A stretch of DNA of 64,000 bases from Chromobacterium paludis (GTDB lineage Bacteria > Pseudomonadota > Gammaproteobacteria > Burkholderiales > Chromobacteriaceae), in assembly GCF_008275125.1 (NCBI RefSeq), contig NZ_CP043473.1, forward strand, positions 2,914,001-2,978,000, written 5' to 3'. Shown here piece after piece: positions 22,655 to 31,776 of the stretch. The position numbers and the translations under genes were made by a program. A model generated the notes under the pieces. That model worked only from the letters and a program-made list of their open reading frames with translations. It was not told the origin of the DNA and searched no databases. Position 1 is the stretch's first letter; each line of letters starts with the position of its first letter.

Positions 22655-22688
22655 ATTATGCCCCAATCAATTTTCAAACGAGCGTTTG
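22655..22688 (-). promoter_or_regulatory. etfB promoter region with PsrA/FadR-type palindrome
   Basis: CAAACGAGCGTTTG at 22675-22688 fits the CAAAC-N4-GTTTG form known for the TetR-type fatty-acid regulator PsrA of pseudomonads. On the minus strand CATAAT (22655-22660) is a plausible -10 and the palindrome covers the matching -35 position, as expected for repression. The regulator itself is not in this window. Confidence 0.5.
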
Positions 22689-22835
22689 GTTTGTGCGCCA
22701 GCGCGACAAGCGTGGTGAAAATGCAACTCGGCGTCGATAGTACGTCATTTCCCGCGGATTTGCATTTCAGGCCGGAGCTGTCACAATGCGCTGACGCATT
22801 GCAGCATTTTCCCGTCATAAACCAGTGGAGCTGTC

Positions 22836-23252
22836 ATGACCGTCTATTTCGAAGACTTGGCCGTCGGCCAGACCGCCGAAGCCGGCAAAACCATCACCGA
22901 GGCCGACGTGCTGTTGTTCTCCGCCGTCAGCGGCGACAACAACCCGGTCCACCTGGACCAGATCTACGCTTCCAGCACCCCGTTCGAGACCCGCATCGCC
23001 CACGGCATGCTGACCGCCAGCCTGATCTCCGGCGTGATCGGCACCCGCCTGCCCGGCTACGGCACCATCTACCTGTCGCAGTCCACCCGCTTCAAGTCTC
23101 CGGTGCGCATCGGCCAGACCGTGACTACCCGCGTGACCGTGGTGGAGCTGATTCCGGAGAAAAAACGGGTGCGCCTGGCCACCGAATGCCTGATCGGCGA
23201 CAAGGTGGTGCTGGAAGGCGAATCGCTGGTGATCGCGCCGTCACGCGCCTGA
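22836..23252 (+). CDS. MaoC-like (R)-specific enoyl-CoA hydratase
   Basis: 138 residues, a single hot-dog-fold MaoC domain like PhaJ. It hydrates trans-2-enoyl-CoA to (R)-3-hydroxyacyl-CoA, linking beta-oxidation to polyhydroxyalkanoate synthesis. The catalytic Asp/His motif appears as SGDNNPVHLD near 31-41, followed by the conserved RIAHGMLTASLISG. The start follows GTGGAG. It is divergent from etfB-etfA, a related fatty-acid context. Individual substrate preference is not determinable. Confidence 0.88.
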   Translation: MTVYFEDLAVGQTAEAGKTITEADVLLFSAVSGDNNPVHLDQIYASSTPFETRIAHGMLTASLISGVIGTRLPGYGTIYLSQSTRFKSPVRIGQTVTTRVTVVELIPEKKRVRLATECLIGDKVVLEGESLVIAPSRA

Positions 23253-23253
23253 T

Positions 23254-24330
23254 TCAAGCAGACACGCCGTGCCGCGCCAGCGCCCAACGCACCGGCTCGG
23301 CCACCAGCTCGTCCGGATAGTCCTGGCGCCGCCGCAAGGCGGCAAGCACCTCCGGGCTACTGGGCGCATTGCCCAGCCCCACCGCCAGATTGGACAGCCA
23401 TTTGGCGTAGCCTATGCGGTAGATCGGGCTGCCGGCCATGCGCTCGCGAAACGCTTCCGCGCTCCAGTCGAACAGTTCTACCAGACTGGCCGCATCCAGA
23501 CCATGACGCACCGCAAAATCAGCTTCTTCTGTTAAAGCGCCGAAACGGTTCCACGGGCAGAACAGCTGACAGTCGTCGCAACCGTACACGCGGTTGCCGA
23601 TCAGCGGCCGCAACTCATGCGGAATCGCGCCTTTCAGTTCTATAGTCAGGTAGGAAATGCAACGCCGCGCGTCTACTGTATAAGGTTCGACGATGGCCCC
23701 GGTGGGACAGACATCCAGGCAGCGCGTGCAGCGCCCGCAGTGGCCGTCTTCCGGCGCATCCGGCGGCAGGGGCAGATCGGTCAGGATTTCACCCAGGAAA
23801 AACAGCGAGCCCTGCTTCTTGGTCAGCAGCAAAGTATGCTTGCCGCGCCAGCCCAGGCCGGCCTGGGAAGCCAGCGCCACCTCGGCCAGCGGCGCGCTGT
23901 CGGTGAACACCCGGTAGCCGAAGGCGCCGACGGCGGCTTCGATGCGCTCGGCCAGTTTCTGCAGACGGTTGCGCAAGACTTTGTGATAGTCGCGCCCCAG
24001 GGCATAGCGCGACAGATAGGCGCGCGACGGATCGGCCAGCACCTGCTCTGCCGACGTGGATGCGGGCCAGTAGTTCATGCGCAGCGAGATGACGGACACG
24101 GTTCCGGGCACCAGTTCGGCCGGTTTGACGCGCAGTGCGCCATGCCGGGCCATGTAGTCCATCTCGCCGTGATAGCCGGCCGCCAGCCAGTCGTTCAGCC
24201 GCGCTTCGGCCTCCGGCGGCAGCTCGGCTTGGGTGATGCGGGCATCGGCGAAACCGGCTTCTCGCGCCCAGGCTTTGATTTGGCGCGACAATTCGGGATA
24301 ATCCGGTTTTTGAGGAGAATTCTCAGTCAT
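23254..24330 (-). CDS. queG: Epoxyqueuosine reductase QueG
   Basis: 358 residues. A cobalamin-dependent iron-sulfur enzyme that performs the last step of queuosine synthesis in tRNA. Two 4Fe-4S clusters are visible in CGRCTRCLDVCPTGAI and CDDCQLFCPWN, and the N-terminal DUF1730 domain with SLRMNYWPAS and YALGRDYHKVLRNRL. The chosen start ATG at 24330 gives [19 protein letters not shown]; it shares two bases with the divergent tsaE start and has no clear ribosome site, so the start carries some doubt. Confidence 0.93.
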   Translation of the reverse strand: MTENSPQKPDYPELSRQIKAWAREAGFADARITQAELPPEAEARLNDWLAAGYHGEMDYMARHGALRVKPAELVPGTVSVISLRMNYWPASTSAEQVLADPSRAYLSRYALGRDYHKVLRNRLQKLAERIEAAVGAFGYRVFTDSAPLAEVALASQAGLGWRGKHTLLLTKKQGSLFFLGEILTDLPLPPDAPEDGHCGRCTRCLDVCPTGAIVEPYTVDARRCISYLTIELKGAIPHELRPLIGNRVYGCDDCQLFCPWNRFGALTEEADFAVRHGLDAASLVELFDWSAEAFRERMAGSPIYRIGYAKWLSNLAVGLGNAPSSPEVLAALRRRQDYPDELVAEPVRWALARHGVSA

Positions 24331-24823
24331 GGCGATGGATGATACCAGCGTTCTGTCGGGCAGCCTGCCGGACGAGCGCGCCACGCTGGCGCTGGGCGCC
24401 GCCTTCGCCGCCGCGGCGCAGCCCGGCCTGACCGTCCACCTGCTGGGCGACCTGGGCGCCGGCAAGACCACGTTCACGCGCGGCCTGCTGGCGGCGCTGG
24501 GCAACGCCGGCAAGGTCAAGAGTCCCACCTATACCCTGGTGGAAAGCTATCCCTTGCCGGCCTTCACTGTCCATCATTTCGACCTCTACCGCTTTGCCGA
24601 CCCGGAAGAATGGAACGACGCCGGGTTCAGCGAGTATTTCGGCGCCGACAGCCTGTGCCTGGTGGAATGGCCAGCCCAAGCCGCCGGCCTGCTGCCAGCA
24701 GCCGACCTGACGCTGGAACTTGCCGTAGCCGGCAGCGGTCGCACTTATCATTTTCAAGCTCAGACGCAAACCGGACAGTCATGCCTGAATCGACTTTCGA
24801 CCCCAAGCGCCGCGCACTGCTAG
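24329..24823 (+). CDS. tsaE: tRNA threonylcarbamoyladenosine biosynthesis ATPase TsaE
   Basis: 164 residues. An ATPase that works with TsaB and TsaD to place t6A at position 37 of ANN-decoding tRNAs. Walker A is [13 protein letters not shown] near 40-52, then [12 protein letters not shown] and [22 protein letters not shown], all diagnostic. AGGAG lies about 11 bases before ATG 24329; ATG at 24335 is an alternative. Its 3' end overlaps amiC by 43 bases, an arrangement (tsaE-amiC) common in proteobacteria. Confidence 0.95.
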   Translation: MAMDDTSVLSGSLPDERATLALGAAFAAAAQPGLTVHLLGDLGAGKTTFTRGLLAALGNAGKVKSPTYTLVESYPLPAFTVHHFDLYRFADPEEWNDAGFSEYFGADSLCLVEWPAQAAGLLPAADLTLELAVAGSGRTYHFQAQTQTGQSCLNRLSTPSAAHC

Positions 24824-26019
24824 GCGTCGCGGCCGCCACCTTCCTGCTCGCCGTCAGCCGCCGCGGCTGGGCGGCAGACAGCCAGATCGTCGCCCTGCGC
24901 ATCTGGCCTTCGTCCACTTATACCCGCATCACGCTGGAATCCAGCAACGCCATCCAATACAAGCAGTTCACGCTGGCCAATCCCAATCGGCTGGTGATAG
25001 ACCTGCAGGGCGTGCAGCTGAACGGCGTGCTGAAAGACATCGGCAGCCAGATCACCCAGGCCGACCCTTTCATCGCCAGCGCCCGCGCCGGCCAGTTCGA
25101 TCCGGACACGGTACGGCTGGTGCTGGAACTGAAAACCGACGTCAAGCCGCAGGCCTTCACCCTGGCCCCGGTCGCCGAGTTCAAGCATAGACTGGTGGTG
25201 GACCTCTATCCCAGCGGCCAGCAAAACGACCCGTTGCTGGCGCTGCTGCAAGACTACAACAAGGGCAAGCTGGAACAGCCGCCTGCGCGCGTCAAGCCCA
25301 AGGCCAAGGACACCGACCGTCCCATCATCGTGATGCTGGACCCCGGCCACGGCGGCGAGGATCCCGGCGCCATCGGCCTGCAAGGCAACCGCGAGAAGGA
25401 TGTGGTGCTGAAAATAGGCCACCAGCTGAAGCAGCTGATCGACGCCGAGCCGAATATGCACGCTTACATGACGCGCAGCGACGACGTGTTCATCCCCTTG
25501 GGCGTGCGCGTGGCCAAGGCGCGCAAGCTCAACGCCGACCTGTTCGTGTCCATCCACGCCGACGCCGCACCCAATCGCGCCGCGCGCGGCTCCTCGGTGT
25601 TCGCGCTATCCGAGAAAGGCGCCACCAGCGCCTTCGCCAAGGCGCTGGCGCAGACGGAGAACAATTCGGACTTGATCGGCGGCGTCAAGATCGCCAGCAA
25701 GGACAAGTATCTGGCGCATACCCTGTTGGACCTGACCCAGACCGCCACCATCAACGACAGCCTGAAGCTGGGCAAGACGGTGCTGGGCCAGTTGGGCGAG
25801 CTGAACAAGCTGCACAAGAACGCAGTGGAACAAGCTGGTTTCGCCGTGCTGAAGGCGCCGGACATCCCGTCCATCCTGGTGGAAACCGCCTTCATCTCCA
25901 ACCCGGAAGAAGAACAGCGGCTGATCACGGCGGAATTCCAACAGGAAATGGCCAACGCCATCTTCAGCGGCGTCAAGCGCTACTTCGCCTCCGGCGTCGC
26001 CCTGGCCGCGCGCGCCTGA
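24781..26019 (+). CDS. amiC: N-acetylmuramoyl-L-alanine amidase AmiC type
   Basis: 412 residues. A periplasmic zinc amidase that splits septal peptidoglycan for daughter-cell separation. The N-terminus has a Tat-type signal ([26 protein letters not shown]), then an AMIN domain (about 35-140) that targets the septum, then an Amidase_3 domain with zinc ligands in [24 protein letters not shown] and SIHADA, and the late Glu in [12 protein letters not shown]. Start ATG 24781 gives the Tat signal directly. The gene ends in a strong terminator shared with yacG. Confidence 0.96.
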   Translation: MPESTFDPKRRALLGVAAATFLLAVSRRGWAADSQIVALRIWPSSTYTRITLESSNAIQYKQFTLANPNRLVIDLQGVQLNGVLKDIGSQITQADPFIASARAGQFDPDTVRLVLELKTDVKPQAFTLAPVAEFKHRLVVDLYPSGQQNDPLLALLQDYNKGKLEQPPARVKPKAKDTDRPIIVMLDPGHGGEDPGAIGLQGNREKDVVLKIGHQLKQLIDAEPNMHAYMTRSDDVFIPLGVRVAKARKLNADLFVSIHADAAPNRAARGSSVFALSEKGATSAFAKALAQTENNSDLIGGVKIASKDKYLAHTLLDLTQTATINDSLKLGKTVLGQLGELNKLHKNAVEQAGFAVLKAPDIPSILVETAFISNPEEEQRLITAEFQQEMANAIFSGVKRYFASGVALAARA

Positions 26020-26036
26020 AGCCGTCCCCTCCAAGC

Positions 26037-26067
26037 AAAACCGCCAGGCGGAAGACCTGGCGGTTTT
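26037..26067. terminator. Bidirectional terminator between amiC and yacG
   Basis: A 12-bp stem AAAACCGCCAGG / CCTGGCGGTTTT with a 7-base loop and T-runs on both strands between convergent genes. Confidence 0.92.
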
Positions 26068-26085
26068 TTTATGCGCGGCGCTCGC

Positions 26086-26280
26086 TCAATGCGGGGACTG
26101 TGGCGGCTCTCCCGGCGGGTTTTCTTCCTCGGCCGGCACGCGGTAGTTCTCGCTGGCCCACTGCCCCAGGTCGATCAGGCGGCAGCGTTCGCTGCAAAAC
26201 GGACGATAACGGCTTTGCGGCTCCCAGCGCACTTCCGTGCGACAGGTGGGGCAAGCGACGATGCGGACGGATTCGGACAT
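26086..26280 (-). CDS. yacG: DNA gyrase inhibitor YacG (zinc ribbon)
   Basis: 64 residues. A small zinc protein that binds GyrB and blocks DNA binding. Four cysteines are visible as CPTC and FCSERC, followed by the family motif [16 protein letters not shown]. Start ATG 26280 ([13 protein letters not shown]) was chosen over the longer frame. It lies 5 bases after zapD, in the conserved coaE-zapD-yacG order. Confidence 0.95.
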   Translation of the reverse strand: MSESVRIVACPTCRTEVRWEPQSRYRPFCSERCRLIDLGQWASENYRVPAEEENPPGEPPQSPH

Positions 26281-26285
26281 GTAAC

Positions 26286-27044
26286 TCAGAACTTGCAATT
26301 GGTCAGGTAAAACTCGACATCCTGCTCGGTCTGGCGCGGCCGCGCCTCGCCGGTGACGGCGCCGATGAAACGGATGTTGAGCGCATATTTATTGGCGGAC
26401 AGTTCCGGCAGCAGCTCCAGGTTGTCGTCATAGGCCACGCGGATCAGCTGCACCACCTTGCCGCCGGACATCTGCTGGAAGGCGCCCTTGCGCGCCATGT
26501 AATGATGGGTCTTGCCGCTGTCGCGCAGCAGGCGCAACAAGATGTCCGAGGCCTCCGCCGTCGGCATCAACGGTGCCGACCAGCGCTTGAGATCCTGACG
26601 GCGCACCTCGGCCGGCTTCTGCTGCCACAGGTGATAGGACGGCAGGTCGAACTGGCAGGTGCCGCCGGGGATGCCGGCGCGCTGCTTGATCGCCATCAAC
26701 CATTCGTTCTCGCGCAGGTTCTGACCGTATTTTCCGGTCAGCGCCAACAGCTTGCCGGACGCGCGCTCGATCTCCTCCAGCACGCCCTCCAGCGTCTCTT
26801 CCGCCACATTGGGGTTCTCTCGCAGCGCTTCCAGCACCTGCTTCTGCCGCTCAAGCTCCTGCAGCAGATCCGCCTTCAAATCGGCGCGCGAGGCGGTTTC
26901 CATCAACTCGAACAGCACTTGCAGCGCGGCGTGATGGTCGTAAGGATGCTCCTTGCCAATGAAGTAGGCCAGCCGCCCGTACAGATATTCCAGACGCAAC
27001 AGAATACGGGTGCGTTCGGTGACAGGGAATTCGAAACTGATCAC
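26286..27044 (-). CDS. zapD: Cell-division protein ZapD
   Basis: 252 residues with the GTG start at 27044. ZapD crosslinks FtsZ filaments at the midcell ring. The helical N-terminal region ([24 protein letters not shown]) and the beta-domain markers [16 protein letters not shown] and [13 protein letters not shown] match the family. GTG 27044 follows GGAGAAGG by about 11 bases; a TTG at 27077 or GTG at 27065 would extend it slightly. Gene order coaE-zapD-yacG is typical. Confidence 0.93.
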   Translation of the reverse strand: MISFEFPVTERTRILLRLEYLYGRLAYFIGKEHPYDHHAALQVLFELMETASRADLKADLLQELERQKQVLEALRENPNVAEETLEGVLEEIERASGKLLALTGKYGQNLRENEWLMAIKQRAGIPGGTCQFDLPSYHLWQQKPAEVRRQDLKRWSAPLMPTAEASDILLRLLRDSGKTHHYMARKGAFQQMSGGKVVQLIRVAYDDNLELLPELSANKYALNIRFIGAVTGEARPRQTEQDVEFYLTNCKF

Positions 27045-27080
27045 GGCAGATCTGCCCTTCTCCACGGCTTGCAACAAGCC

Positions 27081-27695
27081 TTAAAACATCGCATTGACAA
27101 GATTTGCCAGATAATAACCGTGTTTGGCATCAACTTGAAGCCTCAATTCTGCCAAGCCGCCGTTATTGTCGATGACATCATCGGCGCGACGCAGCCTCTC
27201 CGCGCGCGGCAACTGCGCCGCCATGATGGCGCGCACCGCCGACTCGGTGAATCCGTTGCGCCGCATCACCCGGGCGACTTGCGCATCCTCGCTGCAATCC
27301 ACCACCAAACTGCGGGCCAGCAGCGGCAAATAACGTTCGCTCTCGAACAGCAGCGGCACCACCAAGACGGCGTAATCGCCGCGCGCGGCCTGCAGCTGCC
27401 GCACGCTCTCATCGTAGATGGCCGGATGCAGGATGGCTTCCAGGCGGCGTTTGCTATCCGGATCGGCAAACACGCGCTGCCGCATGGCGGCGCGGTCCAG
27501 CGCCCCATCCGCCGCGACCACTTCCGAACCGAACTCCCGCGCGATCGCCGCCATCGCCGCTCCGCCGGCGCCGGTCAGCCGATGGGCGATCTGATCGGTA
27601 TCGACCACCGCCACGCCCAGCTCGGCGAAACGCTCCGCCGCCGCGCTCTTGCCGGAACCGATGCCGCCGGTCAGGCCGATTACCGGGAGAGCCAT
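27081..27695 (-). CDS. coaE: Dephospho-CoA kinase
   Basis: 204 residues. Phosphorylates the 3'-hydroxyl of dephospho-CoA, the final step of coenzyme A synthesis. The P-loop is IGLTGGIGSGKSAAAERF at the N-terminus, followed by VVDTDQIAHRLT and LVVPLLFESERY, all typical. Start ATG 27695 overlaps the pilD end by 16 bases, so translation is probably coupled. Confidence 0.96.
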   Translation of the reverse strand: MALPVIGLTGGIGSGKSAAAERFAELGVAVVDTDQIAHRLTGAGGAAMAAIAREFGSEVVAADGALDRAAMRQRVFADPDSKRRLEAILHPAIYDESVRQLQAARGDYAVLVVPLLFESERYLPLLARSLVVDCSEDAQVARVMRRNGFTESAVRAIMAAQLPRAERLRRADDVIDNNGGLAELRLQVDAKHGYYLANLVNAMF

Positions 27696-28600
27696 GACAG
27701 ATAGCCCTCCACGATTTGCGGTCCCCACACCAGCGCGATCCAACCAGCGGCGGCCAGATACGGACCAAACGGAATGGCTTGGCCGCGGCCAGCCCGCGAA
27801 GCGAGCACCATCGCCACGCCGCATAGCGCGCCGACCAAAGACGACAACAACACGATCAGCGGCAACATGCTCCAGCCCAGCCAGGCGCCCAGCGCCGCCA
27901 GCAGCTTGAAGTCGCCATAGCCCATCCCTTCCTTGCCCGTCGCCAGCTTGAACAACTTATACACCAGCCACAAGGACACATACCCCAACGCAGCGCCCAG
28001 CACGACGGATGACAAAGGCACCCATCCGGTATACAGATTGAACAGCAAGCCGGCCCACAACAGCGGCAGCGTCAGGCTGTCCGGCAGCAGCAAGGTGTCC
28101 AGGTCGATGAAAGTCAGCGCCAGCAGAGTCGCCGTCAGCGCCATCGCGCCAAGCAAGGGCATGCTCCAGCCGAAGCGCCAGGCCAAGACGCCGAACGCGG
28201 CGCCGCACAGCAGCTCCACCAGCGGATAGCGCGCGCGGATGGCCGCGCCGCAATGGCCGCAGCGGCCGCGCAGCAGCACAAAGCTCAGCACGGGAATGTT
28301 TTGCCAGGCGCGCACAGGCGCTTGGCACGATGGGCAATGCGAGGCAGGCCGCCACAGGTTGTAGGACGGCCTCGCCTCCAGCGCTGCCGCAGCCGCTTCC
28401 GCCGCCAGCCGCAGCGCCGGCATGCGCTCGCAATCCGCCAGATAATCCACGCTCTCGGACAGGAACTCATCCTCCAGCATGCGCGGCAGGCGGTGGATCA
28501 CCACGTTCAGAAAACTACCTACCATCAGGCCGAAAACCAGGGCCACGCCCACCAGCCAGGCCGGATGCGTGGCCAGCAACCAAGCGATGTCCTGCAGCAT
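27680..28600 (-). CDS. pilD: Type IV prepilin peptidase / N-methyltransferase PilD
   Basis: 306 residues. A bifunctional inner-membrane aspartyl protease that cleaves prepilin leaders and methylates the new N-terminus. The cytoplasmic loop with the zinc cysteines (CPSC and CGHC) follows the first helix. The two active-site aspartates are in TFIDLDTLLLPD and MGYGDFKLLAALGAWLG. No other prepilin peptidase is in the window, so it is the likely processor of GspG-K as well as type IV pilins. Confidence 0.96.
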   Translation of the reverse strand: MLQDIAWLLATHPAWLVGVALVFGLMVGSFLNVVIHRLPRMLEDEFLSESVDYLADCERMPALRLAAEAAAAALEARPSYNLWRPASHCPSCQAPVRAWQNIPVLSFVLLRGRCGHCGAAIRARYPLVELLCGAAFGVLAWRFGWSMPLLGAMALTATLLALTFIDLDTLLLPDSLTLPLLWAGLLFNLYTGWVPLSSVVLGAALGYVSLWLVYKLFKLATGKEGMGYGDFKLLAALGAWLGWSMLPLIVLLSSLVGALCGVAMVLASRAGRGQAIPFGPYLAAAGWIALVWGPQIVEGYLSWLSR

Positions 28601-29817
28601 CAGCCCACCACCTGGCCCATTTTGAAAATCGGCATATACATCGCGATCACCAAGCCCCCTATCAAGACACCAAGTATCACCATGATGGCCGGCTCCAGCA
28701 GGCTGGATAGCGCGGCCACCGCGTTATCGACTTCTTCTTCGTAAAAGTCCGCCACCTTGTCCAACATCTGGTCCAAGGAGCCGGATTCCTCGCCGATGGC
28801 GGTCATCTGCAGCACCATATTGGGAAACAAATCGGTGCGCTGCATCGAAAAGCTGAGGCTGGAGCCGGTATTGACATCAGACTGGATGCGCTTGGTCGCC
28901 TCGGCATAAACCTGGTTGCCCGCCGCGCCGCCCACCGACTCCAGCGCCTCCACCAGCGGCACGCCGGCGGTGAACAGGGTGGACAGCGTGCGCGCCCAGC
29001 GCGCGATGGTGGCCTTGCGTATGATGTCGCCGATGACAGGCAGCTGCAGCAGGATGCGGTCCATCTGTTCCTGCATCTTGGGCGTGCGCTTGAAGGCATA
29101 GAAAAACGCGAAAATCCCGCCGAAGATCGAGCCGAAGATCAGCCACCAATAATGGACGAACTTGTCCGACAGCCAGATCACGAACAAGGTCGGCGCCGGC
29201 AGATTGGCGCCAAAGCTGGAGAACAGATCCTTGAACGCCGGGATCACGTAAATCATGATCACCGCAGTGATGACGAAGGCCGTGGCGACAATGGCCGTCG
29301 GATAGATCATCGCCGACTTGATCTTGGACTTGATGGCCATCACTTTTTCCTTGTAAGTGGCCAATTTGTCCAGCAAGGCGTCCAACACGCCGCCGGTCTC
29401 CCCCGCGGCAATGATGTTGCAGAACAGCTTGTCGAAATACAGCGGCCGCTTGCGGAAGGACTCCGCCAAGGACATGCCGGTCTCCACATCGGCCCTCACC
29501 TCCAGCAGCAGGCGCGTCACCGCCGGATTGTTATGCCCCTTGGCGGCAATATCGAAGGCTTGCAGCAAAGGCACGCCCGCCTTCATCATCGTCGACAGCT
29601 GACGGGTGAACAGCGTGATGTCCTTGTCGGTGATCTTGCGTCCAAAGCCGGCGCGGCGCTTGCGGATTTTCACCACATTGATGCCCTGGCGCCGCAGCTG
29701 CATCTTGGCCACATTGTCCGATTCCGCGCGCAACTCGCCGCGGATGATGCGCCCGGTCTTGTCCTTGCCTTCCCACTCCCAGATATGACCCGGACTTGCC
29801 TTCTTCGTCGTCGCCAT
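28600..29817 (-). CDS. pilC: Type IV pilus inner-membrane platform protein PilC
   Basis: 405 residues. A platform protein paralogous to GspF, with two T2SSF domains and three membrane helices. TRQLSTMMKAGVPLLQAFDIAAKG and IAAGETGGVLDALLDKLATYKEKV mark the first domain, and MTAIGEESGSLDQMLDKVADFYEEEVD the second. Start ATG 29817. It lies between pilB and pilD, the standard order; its stop overlaps the pilD start. Confidence 0.96.
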   Translation of the reverse strand: MATTKKASPGHIWEWEGKDKTGRIIRGELRAESDNVAKMQLRRQGINVVKIRKRRAGFGRKITDKDITLFTRQLSTMMKAGVPLLQAFDIAAKGHNNPAVTRLLLEVRADVETGMSLAESFRKRPLYFDKLFCNIIAAGETGGVLDALLDKLATYKEKVMAIKSKIKSAMIYPTAIVATAFVITAVIMIYVIPAFKDLFSSFGANLPAPTLFVIWLSDKFVHYWWLIFGSIFGGIFAFFYAFKRTPKMQEQMDRILLQLPVIGDIIRKATIARWARTLSTLFTAGVPLVEALESVGGAAGNQVYAEATKRIQSDVNTGSSLSFSMQRTDLFPNMVLQMTAIGEESGSLDQMLDKVADFYEEEVDNAVAALSSLLEPAIMVILGVLIGGLVIAMYMPIFKMGQVVG

Positions 29818-29878
29818 TGGTCCAGCCTTCCTTCTTCTCTTGTCGAGGCAGCTTGCGCCATCCCTTACAGCCGCTTGC

Positions 29879-31582
29879 TCAGTCGTTGGTGACCGCTTCG
29901 ATTTCCGCCAGCGAGGTCATGCCCTTCTTCACCTTGAGCAGGCCCGCATGGCGCAAATTCACCATGCCCTCCTGCAAGGCCAGATCGGAGATATCCATCG
30001 CGGTGCCGTTTTTCATGATCAAGCGCGTCATCGCGTCGCTGATAGGCATGACCTCGTAGATGCCGACCCGGCCCTTGTACCCGGTATTGCGGCACTCATC
30101 GCATCCCACCGGCCCGTAGGGATGCCAGCTGCCATCCAGCTCCTCCTGGGCGAAGCCGGCGCGCAGCAGGGCCTCCTGCGGAATATCCAACGGCTTTTTG
30201 CAATGGTTGCACAAGCGGCGCGCCAGACGCTGCGCCATGATCAGCAGCACCGAACTGGCGATATTGAACGGCGCGACGCCCATGTTCAACAGCCGCGTCA
30301 ACGTGGCCGGCGCGTTATTGGTGTGCAAGGTGGAGAACACCATGTGGCCGGTCTGCGCGGCCTTGATGGCGATGTCGGCGGTCTCGAAGTCGCGGATTTC
30401 GCCCACCATGATCACATCCGGATCTTGCCGCAGAAAGGCGCGCAACGCGGAAGCGAAGGTCAGGCCCGCCTTTTCATTGACATTGACTTGATTGATGCCC
30501 GGCAGGTTGATTTCCACCGGATCCTCCGCCGTGGAGATATTGGTGTCCGGCTTGTTCAAAATATTCAGGCAGGTATACAGCGACACTGTTTTGCCGCTGC
30601 CGGTCGGCCCGGTGACCAAAACCATGCCATAGGGCCGCGCGATGGCGTCCAACAACAGTTGTTTTTGCTCTGGTTCGAAGCCCAGTTGTTCGATATCCAG
30701 CGACGCCGACGAGGAGTCCAGAATCCGCATCACGATTTTCTCGCCATATAGCGTCGGCAGCGTGCTGACCCGGAAATCGATGGCTCGGGTCTTGGAAATC
30801 ACCAGCTTCAAGCGGCCGTCCTGCGGCACGCGCTTTTCCGAGATGTCCAGCTTGGAAATCACCTTGATGCGGGAAGCGATTTTTTCCTTCAGCAGCAAGG
30901 GAGGCTGCGCCACCTCCTTCAATACGCCGTCCACGCGGTAGCGGATGCGGTAATACTTTTCATAGGGTTCGAAATGGATGTCGGACGCGCCCACGCCTAT
31001 GCCGTCCAGCAGCATCTTGTGGATGAACTTGACCACCGGGGCATCGTCCACCTCCACTTGCGGGGCGTCCGCCTGCGCTTCCGGATCGGCGAACTCCAAG
31101 TCGCCAAAATCCTCGCCTTCGAGCTCTTTCAAGGCGGCGGCCGGGCTGTCCTGGTAACGCCCCACCAGCTTGGACAACTTGTCGTCTTCGACGACAACGA
31201 TCTCCACTGTCAAGCCGGTTTTGAAAGTAATGGCGTGGTAGGCAGAGGTCTGCGTCGGATCGGAGGTGCCGATATACAACTTGTTGCCGCGTTTGAGCAG
31301 CGGCAGCAGACGGCGGCTGGCGATCAGCTCTTCATCCACCAAGCCTTTGGGAAGCTGCTCGATATCCAGCGCGCTCATGTCCAGCAAGGGATAACCGAAA
31401 ATGCGCGAAGCGAATACCGCCACCTCGCGCGCGCTCATTTTCTTGCTCAGTATCAACTGCTCGACAAAACTGATATGCGAGGCCGCCGCGTGTTTTTGAA
31501 TGGCGTCCGCATCTTGCTGCAGCAACATATTGTGCTGAACCAAGGCCCGTCCGAGGCCGGAAATTCCTGCCGTTGCTTCCAT
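29879..31582 (-). CDS. pilB: Type IV pilus extension ATPase PilB
   Basis: 567 residues. A hexameric ATPase that drives pilus extension. N-terminal GspE-N type domains, Walker A VTGPTGSGKTVSLYTC, Walker B RQDPDVIMVGEIRD, His box GHMVFSTLHTNNA and the tetracysteine CNHC/CDEC are visible. Start ATG 31582 (MEATAGISGLGRAL) fits the family N-terminus better than the longer frame to 31699. A TATAAT-like -10 sits at 31640-31645 on the minus strand, but no clear -35 was found. Confidence 0.95.
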   Translation of the reverse strand: MEATAGISGLGRALVQHNMLLQQDADAIQKHAAASHISFVEQLILSKKMSAREVAVFASRIFGYPLLDMSALDIEQLPKGLVDEELIASRRLLPLLKRGNKLYIGTSDPTQTSAYHAITFKTGLTVEIVVVEDDKLSKLVGRYQDSPAAALKELEGEDFGDLEFADPEAQADAPQVEVDDAPVVKFIHKMLLDGIGVGASDIHFEPYEKYYRIRYRVDGVLKEVAQPPLLLKEKIASRIKVISKLDISEKRVPQDGRLKLVISKTRAIDFRVSTLPTLYGEKIVMRILDSSSASLDIEQLGFEPEQKQLLLDAIARPYGMVLVTGPTGSGKTVSLYTCLNILNKPDTNISTAEDPVEINLPGINQVNVNEKAGLTFASALRAFLRQDPDVIMVGEIRDFETADIAIKAAQTGHMVFSTLHTNNAPATLTRLLNMGVAPFNIASSVLLIMAQRLARRLCNHCKKPLDIPQEALLRAGFAQEELDGSWHPYGPVGCDECRNTGYKGRVGIYEVMPISDAMTRLIMKNGTAMDISDLALQEGMVNLRHAGLLKVKKGMTSLAEIEAVTND

Positions 31583-31735
31583 ATGAAAATTGATCCGGTT
31601 TGGGCTCTGGCGCCGCGATGGGATTGAGGTTTTGACGATATTATATGCAAAATCGCCTTGCGTCCCCTGACTAATCCATCCGGCCTGCATCCGCGCCAAC
31701 TCTGTCTATCTCCCGCGCCAGCCTGACAAATAAAA

Positions 31736-31755
31736 AGGACTGCCGAAGCAGTCCT
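31736..31755 (-). terminator. Intrinsic terminator of the porin gene
   Basis: AGGACTGC / GCAGTCCT, an 8-bp stem with a CGAA loop (TTCG tetraloop on the minus strand), followed by TTTTTAT on the minus strand. Confidence 0.88.
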
Positions 31756-31776
31756 CGAGTCCAACAGGGTGAGCGC

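Noticed and set aside
31600..31700. Sigma54 promoter for pilB
   Set aside because: GG and GC elements are present but not at the required 10-base spacing.
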